A stretch of DNA of 64,000 nucleotides from Marinobacter halophilus (GCF_003007685.1 NZ_PXNN01000013.1:348871-412870); one strand, 5' to 3'; shown: positions 26,060 through 36,248, numbered from the stretch's first letter. The notes: generated by a model from the letters alone, not told the origin. Numbers and translations: made by a program.

Positions 26060-26755
26060 CTAACGGAGTTGTTCAGTCAGGCGCTTGACTGCCGGAGAAC
26101 TGCGGCTGGAAAAATCCTGCAAAGCCGTGGCTCCCCCGGAAGCATAGACCGCAACCGCAGCCATAAGATCCTTGAGCACTTGCGGGCTGTTGCGATCAAA
26201 GGGGGCATAAGCCCCGCCTGACAGCTTACTCACCTGCTGGAACACCGCCCGGGCATGAGCATCGTTACCCTCGTGGAACATGAACACCGGGGTGCGCAGC
26301 AAGCCGAGTTCTCCGGCGGTATGACACAGTTCATCCACCGGCTCCTCGCAGCAATCGCCGATAAACACCACGGCTTTGACGGCCTCGGCACGGGTTTCCT
26401 TCATGGCGTGTGCCAACACCCGGCTGATTTGGGTGCGGCCCCCCAGGCAGGAAACCCCGTTCATCAGGTTCAGCAGCTGGCCGGTTTCGTTCACAAACTG
26501 CGTGGCTTTGAATTCGCCAAAGCCCCGGTAGTAACACAACTGAATGGCCAAGCCGCCCAGATCCCTGGTCGCCATAAACAGCTCACTCTGCAAGTGACAC
26601 GCCTGGTCCCAGGTCGCCTCCCGGCTTGCGGTGGCGTCCAGCGCAAAAATCAACCGGCCCTGCCCCGCACGCTGCTTGGGTAACGTGCGAACCTGATGAA
26701 TAAACTGGTCGATCGCCTGTTTATCAGATTTTTTGCGTAACTCTTTATCGGACAT
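26060..26755 (-). CDS. von Willebrand factor A-like domain protein
   Basis: A 231-residue soluble protein with a VWA-like fold: RLIFALDATASREATWDQAC (about 34-53) carries the DxTxS variant of the MIDAS metal site, with GGRTQISRVLAHAMKE and AVKAVVFIGDCCEEPVDELC as later metal-site strands. No signal peptide. Function is unknown. I start at the ATG at 26753-26755, giving MSDKELRKKSDKQAIDQF; ten in-frame codons upstream are possible. It is followed 38 bases later by the DnaJ-domain gene on the same strand, possibly one operon. Confidence 0.75.
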   Translation of the reverse strand: MSDKELRKKSDKQAIDQFIHQVRTLPKQRAGQGRLIFALDATASREATWDQACHLQSELFMATRDLGGLAIQLCYYRGFGEFKATQFVNETGQLLNLMNGVSCLGGRTQISRVLAHAMKETRAEAVKAVVFIGDCCEEPVDELCHTAGELGLLRTPVFMFHEGNDAHARAVFQQVSKLSGGAYAPFDRNSPQVLKDLMAAVAVYASGGATALQDFSSRSSPAVKRLTEQLR

Positions 26756-26874
26756 AAGCTTCTGAAAACCGCCTGAGCTGGCCAAGGTATAACGACTATC
26801 CTAGGGCAACGACAACGCAGTTCACAGGTCCGGCCGGTACCTTGGTGAGATTTTTCCGCATTCCCGGGTTCGGC

Positions 26875-27486
26875 TCAATCACCCGACGTCTTAAACCAAC
26901 GGTAAACCCGCATCGGCGGAATGTTCCGCAGTTCCAGCCTACAGCTGGCATGTGCCCCCATGATTGGATCGGTAATTCCGGCCACATCGCGGCGGAACTG
27001 ATAGGCGATGAAGCGACCACCCTCGACAAGATTATCCTTTACCGCCTGCGCCACGCGGGTAGCAACGGCCTCCGGCATTTTGGAGAACGGAATACCGGAT
27101 ATCACCACATCCGGATGCGCCATATCGTGCGAGGCCAGAATCTCAGCGAGATCCTCGGCACTGCCCAGGTGATTGACGTGGCGAGGGTCTGCGATCTCCC
27201 CGAGCAGCTCATGGAAGTACGGGCTAAGTTCGATTGAAAGCAGGCGCGCGTCCTGGCCCAGGTGCTGCAGAAATGTGCGGGTGGTTCCGCCGGTACCTGG
27301 CCCCAGTTCCACTACCCGTTTGGCCGCAGACAGATTCGACGCCTCTACGATTCGTTGTTCCAAGAATCGAGAGCTGGGAATAACAGAGCCCACTTGGCCC
27401 GGTTCCCGCAAGAATCCGCGAAAGAAGGCCGCGGGACTGGTTCTACGGCTTGAATCAACTTTGGTGCCCCTACTTTCTCCGTCCAT
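26875..27486 (-). CDS. Class I SAM-dependent methyltransferase, phospholipid N-methyltransferase-like
   Basis: A 203-residue methyltransferase. FFRGFLREPGQVGSVIPSSR (about 21-40) and VVELGPGTGGTTRTFLQHL (SAM motif I, about 58-76) resemble PmtA-type phospholipid N-methyltransferases, which share this opening and are related to KsgA. VVISGIPFSKMPEAV is the motif IV region. Substrate (phosphatidylethanolamine or other) is inference. The ATG at 27484-27486 has a GAGAGAG purine run upstream. Confidence 0.78.
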   Translation of the reverse strand: MDGESRGTKVDSSRRTSPAAFFRGFLREPGQVGSVIPSSRFLEQRIVEASNLSAAKRVVELGPGTGGTTRTFLQHLGQDARLLSIELSPYFHELLGEIADPRHVNHLGSAEDLAEILASHDMAHPDVVISGIPFSKMPEAVATRVAQAVKDNLVEGGRFIAYQFRRDVAGITDPIMGAHASCRLELRNIPPMRVYRWFKTSGD

Positions 27487-27554
27487 AGCACTCTCTCAAC
27501 CTGATTATCTGGATTGTTAATCGAGTATAGCAGTGAGATCTGTGCGCAAGGGCT

Positions 27555-28193
27555 TTAGAGGGCTGCCAATGCCTCAGACACCGGCGTGTCGCCCGACACC
27601 ACCTCGAAGACCCGGTTACTCGCATTATCCAAATCCAGAGCCGCCAGCAGCACGCGGGCAACGTCCTGCCGTGGAATTTTACCGAACGCCTCCTGCCCGG
27701 CACTCACTTTAACCTTGCCGGTACCGTCATCGTCGGTTAGCTGCCCCGGACGAACAATGGTGTAATTCAGACCGCTTTGCTTCAGGTGCTCATCGGCGTT
27801 GTGCTTGGCCCAAAGGTAATGACGAAGTTTTTCTGGCCCTTTTTCCGGCTCATCAGCACCCATGCTACTCACGATAATAAAACGTTTGATACCCATGGCT
27901 TTGGCGGCATCCACCAGCCGGATGGCACCGTCCTGATCGACATCGATGGTTTTATCGGGCCCGGTATGAGGGCCTGAGCCAGCACTAAAAATGACCGCAT
28001 CGCAGCCTCTCATGGCCTCGCTGCAGTCCTGCTCAAGGTTGCCCAGTACGGTTTCCGTAGCACCCAGTTTCTGCAATTCCGGCCCCTGATCCGGGTGCCG
28101 GACAAGAGCCCTTGCTTCATGATCGCTGTCTGACATTTCCCGCAAAAGGTGTTGCCCGATTTGCCCGTTGGCCCCTGCAATAAAGACATGCAT
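27555..28193 (-). CDS. NAD(P)-binding atypical SDR (YwnB/YhfK-like)
   Basis: A 212-residue atypical short-chain dehydrogenase: MHVFIAGANGQIGQHLLREM (GxxGxxG nucleotide site), AVIFSAGSGPHTG, FIIVSSMGADEPEKGPEKLR, and LNYTIVRPGQLTDDDGTGKV. These are the blocks of NAD(P)H-binding proteins such as BVR-B/YwnB. No catalytic YxxxK is obvious, as often in this group. The start at 28191-28193 follows CAGGAGATCTGCT. Confidence 0.87.
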   Translation of the reverse strand: MHVFIAGANGQIGQHLLREMSDSDHEARALVRHPDQGPELQKLGATETVLGNLEQDCSEAMRGCDAVIFSAGSGPHTGPDKTIDVDQDGAIRLVDAAKAMGIKRFIIVSSMGADEPEKGPEKLRHYLWAKHNADEHLKQSGLNYTIVRPGQLTDDDGTGKVKVSAGQEAFGKIPRQDVARVLLAALDLDNASNRVFEVVSGDTPVSEALAAL

Positions 28194-28322
28194 AGCAGAT
28201 CTCCTGGTTAGCTGATTGGCGTGACTGTTCTCTTTAGCTGAGTGCGCTGCCGGCATAATTCAAGGCGTACGGCGAGGTAACAGCGGGGTCAACGACATTG
28301 GCACAGATTGAGCCCTCACAAA

Positions 28323-28347
28323 AAGAGGGGGCAGCAGCCCCCCTCTT
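28323..28347 (-). terminator. Rho-independent terminator of the PEP-CTERM protein gene
   Basis: The stem AAGAGGGGG/CCCCCTCTT around a short loop reads into TTTTTGT on the minus strand, 18 bases past the PEP-CTERM gene stop. It is a standard intrinsic terminator for that gene. Confidence 0.88.
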
Positions 28348-28364
28348 GCCAGCTCATAACACGA

Positions 28365-29189
28365 TCAAATCTTGCGGCGACGGGTCGTAACAAGACCTGC
28401 GAGACCAAGCGCCAGAAGCGCCAGCGTGCCTGGTTCCGGCACGCCTACAGGACCACCATTCCCTGGATCACCATTGTCAGGATCATCAATCTCAACGCCG
28501 CCGATGGTGGCGCCATCGAAAGCAAGGCCGGACTGGAAGGCACTATCGTTCCAGTTGGTCACACCGAACTCGAGGAAATAGTTTGCGCCCGCTGCAATTT
28601 CGTATGACGCTTTAACCCAACCCGTATACCCGCAACCTTCATCCCAGCAGGTACCAGAACTTGCGCCGAGCGGTGACCAGTCCGGGCCACCGGCTATAAT
28701 TGAAACGTTATCCGGGTCCAGAGTTGCGGCAGGGTCAGGCATCGCAAATCCAGGTACCGTATTGCCGCCCGGCGTGGTGCGAGCCGTGAACAGCAGTGCA
28801 GCCTCATTCTTGCTTTCATCAAGCAGTCGTGCCCATGCGTAGTCAGCAAAGCCGGCGCCATCCGAGGTTACGTAGTTGAAGTAGAACTCCAGAAGGTCTC
28901 CGGAATCGGCACTAAAAGCAGTGGAAGTAATTGCGGAGCCCGTAGTAGGGTTGCCTGAACCACCAACGCCGGGCAAGTTCACGCCGCTCTGTCCGTTATT
29001 CGTGGAAACCCAACCATATTGCGTTGAGCCCGGGAAAGGCGACAGCGTCACGTCTCCATTTGCACCGGACACACCAAAGCTACCAACGCCGTCCCAGCCA
29101 TTTATGGAAATAGCGGAGGCCGTCGAGACAAAGCCAGCAAGCCCCAGCGTAAGTGCCGATCCAATAACTATTCTCTTGAATTTGCTCAT
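28365..29189 (-). CDS. PEP-CTERM sorting domain protein
   Basis: A 274-residue exported protein: signal peptide MSKFKRIVIGSALTLGLAGF ending near VSTASA (about 1-25), a beta-rich body (ISINGWDGVGSFGVSGANGD, NNGQSGVNLPGVGGSGNPTT), a Gly/Asp/Pro-rich linker, and the PEP-CTERM tail VPEPGTLALLALGLAGLVTTRRRKI. Such proteins are processed by exosortase (EpsH/XrtA) and are tied to exopolysaccharide/biofilm loci. No exosortase is in this window. The ATG at 29187-29189 follows AAAGGACTGGTATC. Confidence 0.9.
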   Translation of the reverse strand: MSKFKRIVIGSALTLGLAGFVSTASAISINGWDGVGSFGVSGANGDVTLSPFPGSTQYGWVSTNNGQSGVNLPGVGGSGNPTTGSAITSTAFSADSGDLLEFYFNYVTSDGAGFADYAWARLLDESKNEAALLFTARTTPGGNTVPGFAMPDPAATLDPDNVSIIAGGPDWSPLGASSGTCWDEGCGYTGWVKASYEIAAGANYFLEFGVTNWNDSAFQSGLAFDGATIGGVEIDDPDNGDPGNGGPVGVPEPGTLALLALGLAGLVTTRRRKI

Positions 29190-29544
29190 GATACCAGTCC
29201 TTTGTTTTTTCGAGGATGTAGCTACTGCTTTGATCAACTTCTGAGACTTCTGATCAATTATTGTTCAGCAAAATCCGCGCCATTCATTATTTGGCTTTAG
29301 AACCAGAGAGTTATCAGATTTGATTAGCGGACATATGTATCATCTGTAAAGGGTTTCGACAGTCGGTGCATCCGCAAGAACAAATTCCGTCTTCAGTCGC
29401 GATTCACGAAGCCGCGATCTCTGCCCAGAAACCTACCGCCTATTTCTTGTTGCTTCAGGAGCGGTCTGCTAGCTTCAAAACAGAGCTTATAAAAGATTAA
29501 TAAGCTCAAGACCGAACAACAAAAAACATCGCAAGGAGAGTGTC
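29190..29544. other. Divergent promoter region
   Basis: A 355-base spacer between the divergent PEP-CTERM protein and acetoacetyl-CoA reductase genes. It is AT-rich at 29230-29360 and 29470-29530 and should hold both promoters. I see no gene remnant, RNA gene or strong repeat. Confidence 0.4.
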
Positions 29545-30288
<744 letters not shown>

Positions 30289-30322
30289 TGTTGCCGGCGA
30301 TTTTAAGGGAAGGATCTTTGGA

Positions 30323-30397
30323 CAACTCAAGCGCCGTGGTGATACCGGCGGGACTGCCACCGAGGATTATGACATCATAATGACAGCGCTTGAGTTG
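30323..30397. repeat. Perfect 12-bp inverted repeat
   Basis: CAACTCAAGCGC (30323-30334) and GCGCTTGAGTTG (30386-30397) are exact inverted copies 51 bases apart, between the SDR and PRC-barrel genes. Folded as RNA this is a 12-bp stem with a large loop and no T-run. It could be a convergent terminator or a protein-binding pair. Confidence 0.5.
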
Positions 30398-30449
30398 ATT
30401 GAGAATCATTGATTCAGCCTTTCCCTGGGCTTCTCAACTTCAGAATAGA

Positions 30450-30995
30450 TCAGTTTTTAACTGCATCCTCTGCGCCATCAGACATACGCTCTGCACCCTG
30501 CTTGACGTTCTGCCAGGCGGAGGAGGTAGCCTGTTTGGTGTCCTCCCAGGCACTGCGACTGGTTTCTTTGGTGTTTTCCCAAGCCTGACTCATAGCGTCA
30601 CTGGTCTGATTCCACCAGCTTTCATCGTATTCCGGCAACGCCTTGACCTCATCCTGGGTCGCTTCCATGTGGACCTGGTAATCCCGATCGTCAAACATGT
30701 TGTCGCCGCCTTCTTCTGTTCGCAAGGTAAAGGTTCCGCGTTCGGCTACTACATCACGGCCACCCATGCCCAGAACGTCACCGGTCTTGATCACCAGTGA
30801 GTGGACCGACATGTTGTCGTCCATCAGGATGTCCTGCACCTCTCCGATTTCCTCACCGTTGCTGTCGTAGACGTCTGCGTCCATCAAATCATCTGCTGAA
30901 TACAGTCCCTGGGCCGCATGAGCCGACAGGCCTAAGACCATGGAACCGGCCACCAGAGAAATACCCATCGCCCGAATCATACGTGTGCGATTCAT
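30450..30995 (-). CDS. Secreted PRC-barrel domain protein
   Basis: A 181-residue exported protein: signal peptide MNRTRMIRAMGISLVAGSMV ending AHA (about 1-28), PRC-barrel domain (about 30-115; LYSADDLMDADVYDSNGEEI, GEVQDILMDDNMSVHSLVIK), then a C-terminal helical region with four W-containing repeats (TSDAMSQAWENTKETS, RSAWEDTKQATSSAWQNVK). PRC domains often bind RNA or act in photosynthetic and envelope stress contexts; the role here is unknown. The start at 30993-30995 follows ACAGGAG. A second PRC protein lies at 42760. Confidence 0.82.
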   Translation of the reverse strand: MNRTRMIRAMGISLVAGSMVLGLSAHAAQGLYSADDLMDADVYDSNGEEIGEVQDILMDDNMSVHSLVIKTGDVLGMGGRDVVAERGTFTLRTEEGGDNMFDDRDYQVHMEATQDEVKALPEYDESWWNQTSDAMSQAWENTKETSRSAWEDTKQATSSAWQNVKQGAERMSDGAEDAVKN

Positions 30996-31180
30996 AATAA
31001 ACTCCTGTATTTGCTGAACTCCTGAGTTACCCCGCACCTTGGGTCCGGGGTATTTGTACGCGATGTAACAGCGATCACGTTATCAATAACGCTAGCAGGG
31101 CCTGGATAATTTACCTAATGACGACATGGCAATGGAAAAGAGCAAAAGGCTCCTTATTGGTCGCATGATGCCGACTGACG

Positions 31181-31636
31181 TTAACCCGCCAACGCCGTTC
31201 TCACCTTCTTGCTCAGGTGGCCCATGTCGACCCGACCAAGCACCTGGGGGCGTAATTCGTTCATCACATTGCCCATGTCCTGCATACCCTGGGCGCCCGT
31301 TGAACTGATGGCTGCGCGGATCAAGCCGTCCAGATCATCCTCGGTCAGGGCAGCGGGCATGAACTCCTCAATGATCACCATTTCCGCCCTTTCTTTGTCG
31401 CCCAGTTCCTGGCGGCCGGCATCATCGTACTGACTGGCGGCATCCCGGCGCTGCTTGAGCATTTTATCCAACACCTTCAAAACGTCCTCGTCTGTCAGGT
31501 CGCGGCGTTCATCAATCTCGATCTGTTTAACCGCCGCCTGAGCCATACGCAGGGTGACCAGTCGAACTTTATCCTTGTTCCGCATCGCGTCTTTCACCGC
31601 GCTGCTCAGTTGTTCCTTGAGTGTTAGTTCCGCCAT
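31181..31636 (-). CDS. GatB/YqeY domain-containing protein
   Basis: A 151-residue YqeY-family protein: MAELTLKEQLSSAVKDAMRN, then VTLRMAQAAVKQIEIDERRD, MLKQRRDAASQYDDAGRQEL and MGNVMNELRPQVLGRVDMGH. The fold matches the tRNA-binding tail of GatB amidotransferase subunits, but stand-alone YqeY has no proven function. The ATG at 31634-31636 has AGAGGTGGAG upstream; an upstream in-frame extension is not family-like. It is divergent from the patatin gene with a 63-base spacer. Confidence 0.93.
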   Translation of the reverse strand: MAELTLKEQLSSAVKDAMRNKDKVRLVTLRMAQAAVKQIEIDERRDLTDEDVLKVLDKMLKQRRDAASQYDDAGRQELGDKERAEMVIIEEFMPAALTEDDLDGLIRAAISSTGAQGMQDMGNVMNELRPQVLGRVDMGHLSKKVRTALAG

Positions 31637-31699
31637 ACTCCACCTCTTGTTAACATTAATGTTAAGTTTCCCCTTTTTAATATCATCAGGCGCTTGTGC

Positions 31700-32572
31700 A
31701 TGAAACTCAATCCCTTTAACACCCGTATCGGCCTGGCTTTGGGGGGCGGTGCTGCCAAGGGCATTGCTCACATCGGCGTTTTGAAGGCCTTCGAGGAAGA
31801 GCACATCCGGATTCACTGCATTTCAGGAACCAGCGTAGGGGCACTGGTCGCCAGTTATCACGCCTTCGGTCGTCCGGCAGAGTCCATATTGTCCATTTGT
31901 TCCACGCTGAACCTCTCCAAGATCATCAATTTTACCCTGAAGCGCGGTGGCCTGTTCAGCACGGATTCCATACGAGAAATGATCCATCGGGACCTGGGAG
32001 ATTGCCGGATTGAAGATGCCGACATACCCCTGGCCATTTGCGCAACGGATATCGAAACCGGCGAGCAGCTGATCTTCAGAGAGGGCAACCTGGCGGACGC
32101 TGTCTGTGCGTCTATGGCGGTACCCGGCCTGTTTGTGCCGGTGGAAATCGATGGCCGGATTCTGGTTGACGGCGGGTTGGTTGAAAACGTGCCGATCTCG
32201 CCGTTGGCAAGCATGGGCGCAGGCATTACCGTGGCCGTTGATCTGAGCCATGTCGGCCGGTATCCGAAACCGGAAGATATACTGGACGTGATCAGCAACG
32301 CCATCAATATTGGTATCGATTTCAACACCCGCAAACAGCTGAAAAAGGCCGACATCGCGGTGCCGCTGGATTTAAGCCGTTACAGCCTCACCAACAACGC
32401 CGACTGCGTGGAAGAGCTTTACAGGGAAGGCTATCGCCCCATGAAGAAAAAAATTCGTCAGGTACTCTGGTACAAGCGGATGAACGTCGTTATCAGCCTT
32501 ATAAAAGCAGCCGGGGTATTGCTGCCTTTCAAGATACCCGAGATTCTCAAACAGCTTAAACGCTCAACCTGA
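31700..32572 (+). CDS. Patatin-like phospholipase family protein
   Basis: A 290-residue cytoplasmic serine hydrolase of the patatin/RssA type. The oxyanion loop LALGGGAAKGIAHIGVLKAF (about 12-31), the nucleophile in SGTSVGALVASYHAF (GxSxG, Ser about 44), and the catalytic Asp in LVDGGLVENVPISPL (DGG, about 153) are all present. It is a likely lipid acyl hydrolase. I use the ATG at 31700 over the GTG at 31694. There is no signal peptide. Confidence 0.92.
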   Translation: MKLNPFNTRIGLALGGGAAKGIAHIGVLKAFEEEHIRIHCISGTSVGALVASYHAFGRPAESILSICSTLNLSKIINFTLKRGGLFSTDSIREMIHRDLGDCRIEDADIPLAICATDIETGEQLIFREGNLADAVCASMAVPGLFVPVEIDGRILVDGGLVENVPISPLASMGAGITVAVDLSHVGRYPKPEDILDVISNAINIGIDFNTRKQLKKADIAVPLDLSRYSLTNNADCVEELYREGYRPMKKKIRQVLWYKRMNVVISLIKAAGVLLPFKIPEILKQLKRST

Positions 32573-32637
32573 AAACCGGCAGACAGCGGGCTCAGTTTAA
32601 AGGAAACCCGTCCACAAGAGCCTGGCTTTGAGTGTCA

Positions 32638-33933
32638 TCATTCCTGATTCTCCGCCCTGGAGGTCTCAGCGTGTTCCGTGTCGTAGGTGAACGGCTCACC
32701 CTCTTCGTCCTGAAGCTGATAGTTGTACGCTGCCTGCAGGCCGGTCACCTCTTCTGCCGCTACTTCTTCCACAGCCTCCTGGTCTATGTAGCGCGGGTAC
32801 AGTGGCGAAAGGAGTGCCGCCAGGATGCCAATCGCGGAGAATATGGCAAACGCCTCGCTGTAACCAAAGGCGTTCACCAACAAGCCCACTATAGGTGAGC
32901 CGGCCGCCTGACCGAGCGAGACGGCCATAAAAGGCAATACAGGGCCCATCGACAAGCGGCCCGGCAACAGGCGGATGCCTGTCATCAGATACAGCCCCGT
33001 CAAACTCATATAAGCCAGACCAAAGACCAGCCCGGAAAACGCGGCAAGCAGCACGTGACCAGGACTGGCCGCCAACAAAGCCAGACTCGCCGCCAGCATC
33101 ATCAGCATCAGTGCCTGAGTGATGGGCGGATTGTTCCGATCGGCCAGGTCCGCCACCACGGCGCCGCCGAGACCGGCAATACCAACCGCCAGCCAAAGCC
33201 ACCCGGTTTGGCCTGGGGGCAACTCGCCGAGGGAGACCACGAGATCAGGCGCAAAGATCCAGTAAGCAGCGGAGACGAACCCCATCACAAAGGCAAACAG
33301 CGAGAGCCTCAGCAAACGCCACCATTGCAGTGCACTGATGGAGGGCGGCGGGGCGGCATTCGATGGCGCGACCCGGGACACCGAAGGAATAACATACCAG
33401 GCGACGAATACCCCGATGATCGCCAGAACCGCAAAAGACAAGTAGGCGTAACGCCAGACACCCGCCATGAACAAAACGGTAGGTACGGCAATCATTACAC
33501 CAATACTGGTTCCCGCGTTCATCACTGAGCTCACACGCCCGTGCACGGAACGATCCACCAGCACCTGCATGGCGGCGGTAAGCGCGGGCATCATCAGGCC
33601 GGTGCAGATGCCGCAAGCAAACACGCCAACGCCGAGCGACAAGGGGCCAGATGCCTGGCTGATCAACGCCAGACCGACAGCGCCGAACCCACCAGACAAG
33701 ACCGACGTGTTGCGGGCCCCAAGACGATCAGCCGCAAACGGTGCAACCAACGAAGCCAGAACGAAACTGATAAGCGGTAGCGCACCGATGATACCAATCA
33801 GATCGGGTGTCAGACTCAGCTCGGCGCGAATAGGCGGGACAAACAGGCCGAAGGCAAAACGCGCGAGACCATAACTGATCGCAATCAGTGATGCGCCGAA
33901 AAGAGCAAATCCTGTACTCGATACGGACTTCAC
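32638..33933 (-). CDS. MFS transporter
   Basis: A 431-residue major facilitator with about 12 membrane helices. The opening ALFGASLIAISYGLARFAFG and the loop APFAADRLGARNTSVLSGGF (motif A-like, DRxGxR) are typical. The C-terminal cytoplasmic tail (about 400-431) is acidic. The substrate is unknown. The start is GTG at 33931-33933 with GGGAGA upstream. Neighbours give no clue to substrate. Confidence 0.87.
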   Translation of the reverse strand: MKSVSSTGFALFGASLIAISYGLARFAFGLFVPPIRAELSLTPDLIGIIGALPLISFVLASLVAPFAADRLGARNTSVLSGGFGAVGLALISQASGPLSLGVGVFACGICTGLMMPALTAAMQVLVDRSVHGRVSSVMNAGTSIGVMIAVPTVLFMAGVWRYAYLSFAVLAIIGVFVAWYVIPSVSRVAPSNAAPPPSISALQWWRLLRLSLFAFVMGFVSAAYWIFAPDLVVSLGELPPGQTGWLWLAVGIAGLGGAVVADLADRNNPPITQALMLMMLAASLALLAASPGHVLLAAFSGLVFGLAYMSLTGLYLMTGIRLLPGRLSMGPVLPFMAVSLGQAAGSPIVGLLVNAFGYSEAFAIFSAIGILAALLSPLYPRYIDQEAVEEVAAEEVTGLQAAYNYQLQDEEGEPFTYDTEHAETSRAENQE

Positions 33934-34096
33934 GATGTTTTCTCCCTCGGTTTTCCAAAAGGCGTCTATCGAACTCCTCGGAAACGCCTGGCGTTAAAAA
34001 CCAGGCCCCGGATGGAAAATGAGTCACGCTATTTCATTTGGCGGCTCTTCTGGACGCTGACCGTCGAAACTGACTCTGTTGCAGGTTTTTCTCATT

Positions 34097-35092
34097 TCAA
34101 AGCTTCACCATTAACTTACCCTTGTTTCCACCGGTCAGGAACAGGCCCAGACCGTTCATGGCCGATTCCAACCCTTCCAGAACATGTGCCCGGTATTTGA
34201 CCTGCCTGTTCTGAACGTAGGGCATGAGCTTGGCGTGCAGCTCTTTCGTCTTATCCTTGTGATCGGGCATGGTGAAGCCGTGGATCGACAGGCGTTTCTT
34301 GATGATGCGCATCCAATTCGGGCCGGGACGCGGGTTCGCGGAAGTGTAATCTGCAATCATGCCGCACACCACAATACGACCGTGTGCATTCATCCGCTCG
34401 AACACATAGTCCTGGATCGGGCCCCCAGTATTCTCAAAGTAGACGTCGATACCCTCCGGCGCCAATTCATCCAGTTTCGCGCCCAGTTCGTCGGTCTTGT
34501 AGTTCACGGCGCCGTCAAAGCCCAAGTCATTAACAATCCAGTCGGCCTTCTCATTGCTGCCAACTACACCGATGACCCGCAAGCCATCGGCCTTGGCCAG
34601 CTGCCCCACGATCGAGCCGACAGAGCCGGCTGCACCGGACACCACCAGGGTTTCACCTGCTTTGGGATCACCATAACCATACAACCCTTGGGTGGCAGTC
34701 AGCCCTGGCAGCGCAAATACCGACAGTGCCATTTCAGGCGGCAGGCTTTTATCCACCTTGTTCACGCCTGCACCATCCGTCAGCGCCATTTCCTGCCAGC
34801 CAAACATCCCCATGACCTGATCCCCGACGGCAAAATCGGGATGATTGGAGGCGACGACCTCGCCAATACCTGACGAACGCATGACGTCGCCCAGTTCCAC
34901 TCGGGGAATATAGCTATCCGTGTCTGCACTCATCCAGCCCATCATGGCCGGATCGAGGGACATATAAGTCTGCCGAACTAACAATTCGCCGTCGGCCGGC
35001 TCCGGAACGGTTTTCTCAATCACTTCGAACAGCTCTGGCCCGATAGTCCCCGCTGGCCGCTTCACAAGGTTGATTGCTTTGTAAGTACTCAT
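34097..35092 (-). CDS. NADP-dependent medium-chain reductase (CurA/LTB4-dehydrogenase-like)
   Basis: A 331-residue zinc-independent MDR enzyme. TYMSLDPAMMGWMSADTDSY (about 42-61), the NADP site SGAAGSVGSIVGQLAK (about 150-165, AxxGxxG type) and IDVYFENTGGPIQDYVFERM (about 215-234) define the PTGR/CurA group of alkenal/one oxidoreductases. It probably reduces alpha,beta-unsaturated ketones or aldehydes. AGGAGA lies upstream of the ATG at 35090-35092. A glutathione transferase gene follows divergently, which would fit electrophile detoxification. Confidence 0.9.
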   Translation of the reverse strand: MSTYKAINLVKRPAGTIGPELFEVIEKTVPEPADGELLVRQTYMSLDPAMMGWMSADTDSYIPRVELGDVMRSSGIGEVVASNHPDFAVGDQVMGMFGWQEMALTDGAGVNKVDKSLPPEMALSVFALPGLTATQGLYGYGDPKAGETLVVSGAAGSVGSIVGQLAKADGLRVIGVVGSNEKADWIVNDLGFDGAVNYKTDELGAKLDELAPEGIDVYFENTGGPIQDYVFERMNAHGRIVVCGMIADYTSANPRPGPNWMRIIKKRLSIHGFTMPDHKDKTKELHAKLMPYVQNRQVKYRAHVLEGLESAMNGLGLFLTGGNKGKLMVKL

Positions 35093-35400
35093 GGATGACT
35101 ATCTCCTGAAGTGATTGAAAGAACCGGTACCAACTATTGATGTGGGGACTGGAGCTCTTTCTTAAAAGGGCACTACCGAATTCCGGCAAAATTTCCGCGA
35201 CTCGCCGGGCACGGGAAACCGGGAAAGGATCACGGCAGTCGACACACGCCAGTGTCCTCGGTGTGGAGGTGCCGCCCTCCTTTGCCGGATCGGCAATGAC
35301 AATAAACCCGTAGAATAAGTGGGTTGGTGTTGAACCAAAAAGCCATTTGCACACTACTCTGCTAACCTGCTCAATCTTTTGATGCAAACGGAGTTTCTGA
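35093..35400. other. Divergent spacer between MDR reductase and GST genes
   Basis: A 308-base spacer. It should contain both promoters; I see no gene remnant and no notable repeat. The last 80 bases before the GST gene are AT-richer. Confidence 0.35.
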
Positions 35401-36069
35401 ATGATTACAGTTCACCACCTCAACAATTCCCGCTCACAACGCGTTCTCTGGATGCTGGAAGAGCTGGGCGTTCCCTACGAGATTCAACGTTACGAGCGTG
35501 ATCCCGAAACTATGCTGGCGCCTGCCAGCCTGAAAAAAGTGCACCCGCTGGGTAAATCACCGGTGATCACTGACGGCGACCTGGTGGTGGCAGAGTCCGG
35601 CGCCATCATCGAATACCTGGCCCATACCTACGGCAAAGACACCATGCTGCCGGAAAGCGGTGGTCAAGCCTGGCTGGATTACACCTACTGGATGCATTAC
35701 GCCGAAGGCTCGTTGATGCCGCCACTGGTGATGCGCCTGGTGTTTGAAAAGGTCAAAACCAGCCCAATGCCGTTTTTTGTCAGGCCCGTGGCAAAAGGCA
35801 TCGCCGACAAAACCAACCAGATTTTCATCGGCCCGATGATCAAAACGCACCTGGATTTTGTCGAAGCCCACCTGGCGAACAACACCTGGTTTCTGGGTGA
35901 TAACCTCAGCGCCGCCGACATTCAGATGAGCTTTCCTCTGGAAGCCTCTGTAGCGCGGGGCATCGTCGGCAACAGCCGACCTCACATCACCGCCTGGGTG
36001 GAACGAATGCACGCCAGACCGGCTTACCAGCAGGCGCTGGAAAAAGGCGGCGAATACGATTTCGCATGA
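35401..36069 (+). CDS. Glutathione S-transferase
   Basis: A 222-residue GST: thioredoxin-like N-domain (about 1-78; ITVHHLNNSRSQRVLWMLEE, then KVHPLGKSPVITDGDLVVAES with the cis-Pro and the glutathione-binding ES) and a helical C-domain (about 85-210; NNTWFLGDNLSAADIQMSFP). The catalytic Ser/Tyr position near residue 9 is Ser/Arg-rich (SRSQR). It conjugates glutathione to electrophiles. GGAG sits seven bases before the ATG. Confidence 0.92.
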   Translation: MITVHHLNNSRSQRVLWMLEELGVPYEIQRYERDPETMLAPASLKKVHPLGKSPVITDGDLVVAESGAIIEYLAHTYGKDTMLPESGGQAWLDYTYWMHYAEGSLMPPLVMRLVFEKVKTSPMPFFVRPVAKGIADKTNQIFIGPMIKTHLDFVEAHLANNTWFLGDNLSAADIQMSFPLEASVARGIVGNSRPHITAWVERMHARPAYQQALEKGGEYDFA

Positions 36070-36118
36070 AAACCGGGGTAGGTTGACCAGCCCGTCACCG
36101 ATTCAAACTTTCAATTGA

Positions 36119-36162
36119 CCCCAGGGCAAGGGCGCAGCGAGTGCTGCGCCCTTGCCCTGGGG
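36119..36162. terminator. 20-bp perfect GC-rich hairpin between convergent genes
   Basis: CCCCAGGGCAAGGGCGCAGC (36119-36138), loop GAGT, then its exact complement (36143-36162). It lies 50 bases after the GST stop and 87 bases after the convergent DUF4399 stop. It has no T-run on either side, so it may be a transcript-end stabiliser or pausing hairpin rather than a classical intrinsic terminator. Confidence 0.6.
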
Positions 36163-36248
36163 AAAGCGGCATCATCCCAATGCGATCGGGCCAGTTTCGT
36201 TGCTGCCAAATGCACATGAGCAAGCTGAGAAACACCTGGCCCTCGCGG

